This document shows positions 58,103 through 64,000 of a DNA stretch of 64,000 nucleotides, one piece after another. Made by a program: the position numbers and the translations under genes. The notes beneath the pieces are model-generated. The model ran no database searches. It worked only from the letters and a program-made list of their open reading frames with translations, and had not been told where the DNA came from. Numbering within the stretch: position 1 is the stretch's first letter; the number at the start of each line of letters is the position of its first letter. This DNA is from Bhargavaea changchunensis (GTDB lineage Bacteria; Bacillota; Bacilli; Bacillales_A; Planococcaceae): positions 124,001 to 188,000 of the forward strand of contig NZ_JBHTCT010000012.1 of NCBI RefSeq assembly GCF_042665595.1. The letters run 5' to 3'.

Positions 58103-59200
58103 ATGGAATTGTTTAAATACCTCGAGGAAAGTGATTACGAACAAGTGGTGTTCTGCCACGACAAGACATCCGGACTGAAGGCGATCATCGCCATTCACGA
58201 CACGACGCTCGGCCCGGCGCTTGGCGGCGCCCGGATGTGGACGTACGCGACGGAAGAGGAAGCTGTCATCGATGCACTCCGCCTTGCAAAAGGCATGACC
58301 TACAAAAACGCGGCAGCAGGCCTGAACCTGGGCGGCGGCAAGACCGTGATCATCGGCAATCCGAAAACCGATAAAAATGAAGAGCTGTTCCGTGCATTCG
58401 GACGGTATATCCAAGGCCTGAATGGCCGCTACATCACGGCTGAAGATGTCGGCACGACAGAAGAGGATATGGACGTCATCCATCAGGAAACGGATTTTGT
58501 CACCGGTATTTCCCCGACACATGAAGGTTCCTCCGGCAATCCGTCCCCGGTCACTGCCTACGGTGTTTACCGTGGGATGAAAGCTGCCGCCAAGGAAGCC
58601 TTTGGTTCCGATTCACTCGAAGGCAAGACAATAGCGGTCCAGGGTGTCGGTAACGTGGCGTTCACTCTTTGCCGCCACTTGCATGAGGAAGGCGCGAAGC
58701 TGATCGTGACTGACATCAGCGAAGAAGCAGTCCGTCGCGCAGTGGAGGAGTTCGATGCGGAAGCGGTCGGGATCAATGACATCTACGGTGTGGAATGCGA
58801 CATCTATGCGCCTTGCGCGCTTGGTGCGACCATCAATGACGAGACAATCCCTCAGCTGAAGGCGAAAGTGATCGCTGGGTCGGCGAATAATCAGCTTAAG
58901 ACACCTGAACACGGGGACCGCATCCATGAGATGGGCATCGTTTATGCGCCAGACTACATCATCAATGCGGGCGGCGTCATCAATGTGGCCGATGAGCTGG
59001 AAGGCTACAACCGTGAGCGCGCTATGAAGAAAGTTGAAAAGATCTACGACACGATTGAAAAGGTGTTCGAGATTTCGAAACGTGACGGCATCCCTTCCTA
59101 TGCAGCGGCCGACCGCCTTGCGGAAGAGCGCATCGCAAACGTAGCGAAATCGCGCAGCCAGTTTCTGCGCAACGGCAAGGATACACTCCACCGCCGCTGA
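58103..59200 (+). CDS. bcd: Leucine dehydrogenase
   Basis: 365 residues. NAD+-dependent oxidative deamination of Leu, Ile and Val to 2-keto acids, which the Bkd complex then uses. IIAIHDTTLGPALGGARMW near residue 30, GGGKTVIIG near 79 (Lys catalysis), VQGVGNVAFTLCRHLHEEG near 180 is the NAD fold. Of three stacked ATG codons the third (58103) gives the family start MELFKYLEESDYEQ and lies nine bases from AAGGAGG. It starts 36 bases after bkdR with no terminator or promoter visible. Confidence 0.96.
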   Translation: MELFKYLEESDYEQVVFCHDKTSGLKAIIAIHDTTLGPALGGARMWTYATEEEAVIDALRLAKGMTYKNAAAGLNLGGGKTVIIGNPKTDKNEELFRAFGRYIQGLNGRYITAEDVGTTEEDMDVIHQETDFVTGISPTHEGSSGNPSPVTAYGVYRGMKAAAKEAFGSDSLEGKTIAVQGVGNVAFTLCRHLHEEGAKLIVTDISEEAVRRAVEEFDAEAVGINDIYGVECDIYAPCALGATINDETIPQLKAKVIAGSANNQLKTPEHGDRIHEMGIVYAPDYIINAGGVINVADELEGYNRERAMKKVEKIYDTIEKVFEISKRDGIPSYAAADRLAEERIANVAKSRSQFLRNGKDTLHRR

Positions 59201-59245
59201 CGGCAAACACACCTTGCAACCTTAAAGGATAAAGGAGGCCACCCC

Positions 59246-60673
59246 ATGGCTCTTGAATATGATGTCGTCATCCTTGGCGGCGGAACCGGCGGCTATGTAG
59301 CCGCCATCCGTTCTGCACAGCTGGGGCTCAAGACGGCGGTCGTCGAAAAAGGAAAGCTGGGCGGCACCTGCCTGCATCGCGGCTGTATCCCCTCCAAGGC
59401 TCTGCTCCGCAGTGCCGAAGTTTACCGTCTTGCCAAAGAGGAATCAGAGTCGTTCGGTGTGATGACCGGAGAAGTCAAACTGGCATTCGACCGGGTGCAG
59501 CAACGCAAGCAGTCGATTGTCGACGGACTGCATAACGGTGTCCGTGTACTGATGAAAAAAGGGAAAATCGACGTCTACGAGGGGATCGGCAGAATATTGG
59601 GCCCATCCATCTTCTCCCCGATGCCCGGCACCATCTCGGTCGAGTATGAAGACGGCAGGGAAAATGACATCCTCATTCCCCAGAACGTCATCGTCGCGAC
59701 CGGCTCCAGACCGCGCACCCTGCCCGGACTTGAGATTGACGGCACGACCGTCCTCACATCGGATGAGGCGCTCGCTCTCGATAAGCTGCCCGCTTCCATC
59801 CTGATCGTAGGCGGCGGTGTCATCGGGATCGAGTGGGCCTCGATGCTGAATGACTTTGGTGTAGATGTCACCGTCATCGAATATGCGGAAAGGATCCTGC
59901 CGACAGAGGATGCGGATGTTTCCCGCGAGATGGAGAAACTGCTGAAAAAACGCGGCATCCGGTTTGCCACTTCGGCTGAAGTGCTTCCCGACTCCCTGAA
60001 CAAGCAGGCGGATTCAGTTTCCATCGACGCGAAGATCGGCCAAGGGACAGAAACATTCACCGCGGAAAAGATGCTCGTAAGCGTCGGCCGGCAGGCCAAC
60101 ACGGAGGGCATCGGCCTGGAAAACACTGATATTGAGCTTGACCGGGGATTCATTAAGACCAAGAAGACCTACCAGACGAAAGAGTCCCATATTTATGCGA
60201 TCGGAGATGTGATCGGCGGTCTCCAGCTGGCTCACGTGGCATCCCATGAAGGGATATCCGCAGTCGAGCATATCGCGAGAACGGATGCCCATCCGGTCGA
60301 CCCGGACATGGTGCCAAAATGTATCTATTCGAGCCCTGAGGCGGCTTCGGTCGGCATCACGGAGCAGCAAGCCAAAGAACGGGGCTTCGAGGTCAAAATC
60401 GGCAAATTCCCATTCAAGGCCATCGGAAAGGCGCTCGTCCACGGGGAGTCCGAAGGCTTCGTGAAAATCATCGCCGACAAGGCCACTGACGATATCCTGG
60501 GCATCCATATGATCGGCCCTCATGTCACCGACATGATCTCCGAGGCTGGCCTGGCGAAAGTCCTTGATGCAACGCCTTGGGAAGTCGCGTCCCTTGTCCA
60601 CCCGCATCCTTCCCTGAGCGAAGTGATGGGTGAAGCGGCACTTGCCGTCGACGGCAAGGCCATCCATATGTAA
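59246..60673 (+). CDS. lpdV: Dihydrolipoyl dehydrogenase (E3) of the branched-chain keto-acid dehydrogenase
   Basis: 475 residues. Reoxidises the lipoyl group of E2 with NAD+. FAD motif GGGTGGYVAAIRSAQLG at the start, redox pair GGTCLHRGCIPSK near 42-47, NAD site GGGVIGIEWASML near 190, and active His-Glu in HPHPSLSEVMGE near 450. It lies 45 bases after bcd. The buk gene that precedes lpdV in Bacillus is missing. Confidence 0.96.
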   Translation: MALEYDVVILGGGTGGYVAAIRSAQLGLKTAVVEKGKLGGTCLHRGCIPSKALLRSAEVYRLAKEESESFGVMTGEVKLAFDRVQQRKQSIVDGLHNGVRVLMKKGKIDVYEGIGRILGPSIFSPMPGTISVEYEDGRENDILIPQNVIVATGSRPRTLPGLEIDGTTVLTSDEALALDKLPASILIVGGGVIGIEWASMLNDFGVDVTVIEYAERILPTEDADVSREMEKLLKKRGIRFATSAEVLPDSLNKQADSVSIDAKIGQGTETFTAEKMLVSVGRQANTEGIGLENTDIELDRGFIKTKKTYQTKESHIYAIGDVIGGLQLAHVASHEGISAVEHIARTDAHPVDPDMVPKCIYSSPEAASVGITEQQAKERGFEVKIGKFPFKAIGKALVHGESEGFVKIIADKATDDILGIHMIGPHVTDMISEAGLAKVLDATPWEVASLVHPHPSLSEVMGEAALAVDGKAIHM

Positions 60674-60693
60674 TCAAAGGGGGAAACCGTAAG

Positions 60694-61701
60694 ATGACCA
60701 ATAACCGTCATGAACAGCTGGGGCTAACGAATGAACAGGTCCTGCGCATGTACGAGACGATGCTGACTGCCCGCAGGCTTGATGAACGCATGTGGCTGCT
60801 GAACCGTTCCGGCAAGATCCCGTTCGTCATTTCCTGTCAGGGACAGGAGGCGGCACAGGTAGGCGCCGCATTCGCGCTGGATACCGAAAAAGACTATATT
60901 GCACCGTACTACCGGGATATGGGGGTCGTCCTCCACTTCGGCATGACGCCGAAAGACCTGATGCTGAGCGCATTCGCGAAAGCTGAAGATCCCAACTCCG
61001 GCGGCCGGCAGATGCCGGGCCACTTCGGCCAGAAAAAGAACCGCATCCTCACCGGTTCCTCTCCAGTTACCACACAGCTGCCACATGCTGTCGGTGTGGC
61101 GTTGGCGGGCAAGATCAAGAAAAAGGACTTTATCACGTTTGTGACACTCGGTGAAGGTTCTTCCAACCAGGGTGATTTCCATGAAGGTGCCAACTTCGCG
61201 GGAGTCCACAAGCTGCCGACCATCATCATGGTGGAAAACAATAAATACGCAATCTCCGTTCCTCTCGAAAAACAGCTTGCGTGTGAATACGTTTCAGACC
61301 GCGCGCCGGGTTACGGAATGCCGGGCCATACGGTGGACGGCACGGATCCGCTCGCCGTCTATGAAGTCGTCAAGGCGGCTGCCGACCGGGCCCGTTCCGG
61401 AGAAGGCCCGACGCTCGTCGAAACGATCTGCTATCGCCTGACCGCGCACTCGTCTGATGACGACCACCGCGCATACCGCTCCGAGGAAGACCTGAAGGCG
61501 GAGAGGGAAAAGGATCCGATCCCGCGTTTCGCGGCCTATCTGAAGGAAGCGGGCGTGCTGGATGACGAAACGGAGAAAGAAATGGAAGACCGTGTAAAGC
61601 AGGTCGTCAACGAAGCGACGGACTATGCGGAAGCGGCTCCTTACGCGGAACCGGAAGCGGCACTGAAATACGTTTATGCGGAACAGGGAGGGGATGAATA
61701 A
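60694..61701 (+). CDS. bkdAA: Branched-chain 2-oxoacid dehydrogenase E1 alpha subunit
   Basis: 335 residues. ThDP-dependent decarboxylation of branched keto acids. ThDP motif GEGSSNQGDFHEGANFAGVHK near residue 150 (GEGSSNQGDFHE then NN-type end VENNKYAISV), and phosphorylation-loop-like RLTAHSSDDDHRAYR near 250. Overlaps bkdAB by one base. Confidence 0.96.
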   Translation: MTNNRHEQLGLTNEQVLRMYETMLTARRLDERMWLLNRSGKIPFVISCQGQEAAQVGAAFALDTEKDYIAPYYRDMGVVLHFGMTPKDLMLSAFAKAEDPNSGGRQMPGHFGQKKNRILTGSSPVTTQLPHAVGVALAGKIKKKDFITFVTLGEGSSNQGDFHEGANFAGVHKLPTIIMVENNKYAISVPLEKQLACEYVSDRAPGYGMPGHTVDGTDPLAVYEVVKAAADRARSGEGPTLVETICYRLTAHSSDDDHRAYRSEEDLKAEREKDPIPRFAAYLKEAGVLDDETEKEMEDRVKQVVNEATDYAEAAPYAEPEAALKYVYAEQGGDE

Positions 61702-62684
61702 TGGCGGTACGGTCCTATATCGATGCCATTACGCTCGCGATGAAAGAAGAGATGGAGCGTGACGACAACGTCTTTATCCTCGGCGAGGACGTCGGAAAAA
61801 AAGGCGGCGTCTTCAAAGCGACACAGGGACTCTATGACCAGTTCGGCGAAGAGCGTGTCATCGACACGCCGCTTGCCGAGTCGGCGATTGCAGGAGTCGG
61901 AATCGGCGCAGCCATGTACGGCATGCGCCCGATCGCGGAAATGCAGTTTGCGGACTTCATCATGCCGGCAGTCAACCAGATCATCTCCGAGGCGGCGCGT
62001 ATCCGCTACCGCTCGAACAACGACTGGAACTGCCCGATCGTCGTGCGCGCCCCGTTCGGCGGCGGCGTCCATGGCGCCCTTTACCATTCCCAGTCGGTGG
62101 AGGCGGTTTTCGCCAACCAGCCGGGGCTTAAGATCGTCATTCCTTCGACGCCTTATGATGCCAAGGGGCTTCTGAAAGCGGCCATCCGTGACGACGATCC
62201 GGTCCTGTTCTTTGAACATAAGCGCGCCTACCGGCTGATCAAAGGCGAGGTTCCGGATGAGGACTACACCCTTCCGATCGGAAAGGCGGACGTCAAGCGC
62301 GAGGGTGAGGACATCACCGTCATCACCTACGGCCTCGCGGTTCACTTTGCCCTTCAGGCAGCCGAGCGGCTTGCCGAGGACGGCATATCTGTTCATGTCC
62401 TTGACCTCAGAACGGTTTACCCGCTTGACCGTGAAGCGATTGCCGAGGCGGCCTCGAAAACGGGCAAGGTGCTTCTTGTCACGGAAGACAACAAGGAAGG
62501 CAGCATCATGAGTGAAGTGGCGGCCATCATCGCGGAAGAGTGCCTGTTCGACCTGGACGCACCGATCCAGCGCCTGGCCGGGCCGGACGTGCCGGCCATG
62601 CCATACGCACCGACAATGGAGAAATACTTCATGATCAATCCGGACAAGGTCGAGAAAGCGATGCGCGATCTCGCGGAATTCTGA
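61701..62684 (+). CDS. bkdAB: Branched-chain 2-oxoacid dehydrogenase E1 beta subunit
   Basis: 327 residues, partner of BkdAA. GEDVGKKGGVFKATQGLYD near residue 28, TPLAESAIAGVGIGAAMYG near 55 (Glu contacts ThDP), and a transketolase C-terminal domain from about 200. The ATG overlaps the preceding TAA. Confidence 0.96.
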   Translation: MAVRSYIDAITLAMKEEMERDDNVFILGEDVGKKGGVFKATQGLYDQFGEERVIDTPLAESAIAGVGIGAAMYGMRPIAEMQFADFIMPAVNQIISEAARIRYRSNNDWNCPIVVRAPFGGGVHGALYHSQSVEAVFANQPGLKIVIPSTPYDAKGLLKAAIRDDDPVLFFEHKRAYRLIKGEVPDEDYTLPIGKADVKREGEDITVITYGLAVHFALQAAERLAEDGISVHVLDLRTVYPLDREAIAEAASKTGKVLLVTEDNKEGSIMSEVAAIIAEECLFDLDAPIQRLAGPDVPAMPYAPTMEKYFMINPDKVEKAMRDLAEF

Positions 62685-62704
62685 TACGGACGGAGGGCTA
62701 CCAA

Positions 62705-64000
62705 GTGGCGAAACAAACAATCACCATGCCCCAGCTGGGCGAAAGCGTCACCGAGGGCACCATTGAACGCTGGCTCGTGAAACCGGGAGATACGGTCGAG
62801 AAATACGACCCCCTCGCCGAGGTCAATACGGATAAGGTGACGGCAGAGATCCCGTCTTCCTTCTCCGGCACAATCAAGGAACTCATCGCCAGTGAAGGCG
62901 ACACACTAGAAGTCGGGGCGGCTGTCTGCACGATTGAGACGGAAGGCGGAGAATCGGCAGAAGCCAAGGCCGCGCCCGCAGAAAGCGAACCGGCGAACGA
63001 GATGCCGGCTGCCGGCTCTGATCAGCATGAAAAGCTGTCGGGGACCGGAGGGTCTTCCACTCCGGCGAAAGCCGATCCATCAGGTGCGAGGTATTCACCC
63101 GCCGTGCTGCGACTTTCCCAGGAACACGGCATCGATCTTTCGCAGGTAGAGGGTTCGGGCCGCGGAGGCAGGATCACGAGGAAGGATCTTATGCGGCTGA
63201 TCGAGTCGGGGAATATCCCGACGCAATCCGACGGACCACAGCATGAGCCGGCGCAAACCCGGGCCGAGCAGCCAAAAACGGGTGCGGCACCTGCTCCGGC
63301 AGAACAGCCTGGACGCCAGCCGGCGGGCGTCCAGACAGCTGCAGGCGACGTGGAAATTCCGGTCTCCGGCGTACGCCGCGCGATCGCGAACAATATGCTG
63401 CGTTCCAAACAGGAAGCGCCGCATGCCTGGACGATGGTCGAAGTCGATGTGACGGGCCTCGTCCAGTACCGCGATTCCATCAAGAACGAGTTTAAGAGCA
63501 AGGAAGGCTTCGGCCTGACTTACTTCGCCTTTTTCGTGAAGGCCGTAGCCCAGGCGCTGAAGGAATTCCCGATGATGAACTCGATGTGGGCGGGCGACAA
63601 GATCGTCCAGAAAAAGGCGATCAACATCTCAATCGCTGTCGCGACAGAAGATGCCCTGTTCGTTCCGGTCATCAGGGATGCCGACGAAAAGACAATCAAA
63701 GGCATCGCGCGCGAGGTCAAGGAGCTGGCCGATAAGGTCCGGAGCGGAAAACTGAAATCCGAAGAGATGCAGGGCGGAACGTTCACGGTGAACAACACCG
63801 GTTCGTTCGGTTCCGTCCAGTCGATGGGGATCATCAATTATCCGCAGGCTGCGATTCTCCAGGTGGAATCGATCGTCAAGCGCCCGGTCATCATGGATGG
63901 AGGCATGTTCGCAGCCCGCGACATGGTCAATCTGTGCCTCTCCCTCGATCACCGCGTGCTGGACGGCCTCGTGGCAGGACGGTTCCTAGCCCGGGTCAAG
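62705..64000 (+). CDS. bkdB: Branched-chain 2-oxoacid dehydrogenase E2 (lipoamide acyltransferase), 3' end outside the window
   Basis: 432 codons are present and the frame is still open at the edge. Lipoyl domain (residues 1-80; Lys in EVNTDKVTAEI near 42), flexible Pro/Ala/Glu linker, peripheral subunit-binding domain (YSPAVLRLSQEHGIDLSQVE, near 130), second linker, then the acyltransferase core ending with the catalytic SLDHRVLDGL. Only about ten residues should be missing. GTG start after CGGAGGG. It forms the core on which BkdA and LpdV assemble and needs LipM-derived lipoate. Confidence 0.95.
   Translation, partial: MAKQTITMPQLGESVTEGTIERWLVKPGDTVEKYDPLAEVNTDKVTAEIPSSFSGTIKELIASEGDTLEVGAAVCTIETEGGESAEAKAAPAESEPANEMPAAGSDQHEKLSGTGGSSTPAKADPSGARYSPAVLRLSQEHGIDLSQVEGSGRGGRITRKDLMRLIESGNIPTQSDGPQHEPAQTRAEQPKTGAAPAPAEQPGRQPAGVQTAAGDVEIPVSGVRRAIANNMLRSKQEAPHAWTMVEVDVTGLVQYRDSIKNEFKSKEGFGLTYFAFFVKAVAQALKEFPMMNSMWAGDKIVQKKAINISIAVATEDALFVPVIRDADEKTIKGIAREVKELADKVRSGKLKSEEMQGGTFTVNNTGSFGSVQSMGIINYPQAAILQVESIVKRPVIMDGGMFAARDMVNLCLSLDHRVLDGLVAGRFLARVK

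Noticed and set aside
61674..62720. 348-residue minus-strand frame opposite bkdAB
   Set aside because: Shadow frame on the opposite strand of a clear E1 beta gene.

Overview
The window reads as chromosomal core DNA of a low-GC-phylum (Bacillota) rod of the order Bacillales, but with GC-rich codon use. Gene order follows the Bacillus subtilis yqf-yqg-yqh-yqi stretch almost step by step (yqfO, ispH, yqfQ, cshB, nfo ... sodA, pbpA, rpmG ... comG ... gcv ... efp, spoIIIA, acc ... nusB, folD, xse, ispA, dxs, argR, recN, spoIVB, spo0A, bkd). The GC-rich codons, a B12-dependent ribonucleotide reductase, aroK directly after comG and a worn sporulation operon fit the Planococcaceae (Bhargavaea- or Sporosarcina-like); that placement is inference. 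No rRNA, tRNA, insertion sequence, prophage or CRISPR was seen.

Layout. 1-10.4 kb: Nif3-like protein, isoprenoid genes ispH and ispG, RNA helicase cshB, endonuclease IV, and a zinc-uptake operon (znuC-znuB-zur) with its own Zur box. 10.6-21.6 kb: Na/Pi symporter, superoxide dismutase, PBP2, ribosomal protein L33, folate salvage, an LTA-synthase-type enzyme, a lipoprotein and small conserved membrane proteins. 21.8-26.1 kb: the comG pseudopilus operon ending in shikimate kinase. 26.2-32.0 kb: tandem glycine riboswitch, glycine cleavage genes, a rhodanese-like protein and the octanoyltransferase LipM. 32.1-37.5 kb: class II ribonucleotide reductase, aroQ, an aminopeptidase and EF-P. 37.5-40.8 kb: a 20-bp tandem repeat array standing where spoIIIAA-spoIIIAB should be, followed by a reduced spoIIIAC-AH operon. 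41.0-52.4 kb: biotin carboxylase subunits, nusB, folD, xseAB, ispA, dxs, tlyA, argR, recN. 52.8-54.8 kb: spoIVB and spo0A. 54.9-64 kb: a phosphodiesterase, a DUF2627 protein and the branched-chain keto-acid dehydrogenase operon, whose last gene (bkdB) runs off the end.

Links between genes. LipM makes the octanoyl precursor of the lipoyl group that both the glycine cleavage system and the BkdB E2 core need. ispG, ispH, dxs and ispA are four steps of isoprenoid synthesis. Zur sits in the operon it should repress. spo0A, spoIVB and spoIIIA are linked sporulation functions, and the spoIIIA part looks damaged.

Most unusual points: (1) the array of about 23 contiguous 20-bp units, in unbroken register for 19 units, in place of the spoIIIAA ATPase and spoIIIAB genes, with a sigma-E-like promoter immediately after it; (2) a spoIIIAF stub ended by a perfect 17-bp tandem duplication; (3) a BkdR-type enhancer-binding protein in which the sigma-54-contacting GAFTGA loop is replaced by PAADRK, in an operon with a housekeeping-type promoter and no ptb or buk; (4) a family of three near-identical hairpins at distant gene ends; (5) conserved genes (yqgB-like, comGA) with no ordinary start codon after their ribosome binding site.
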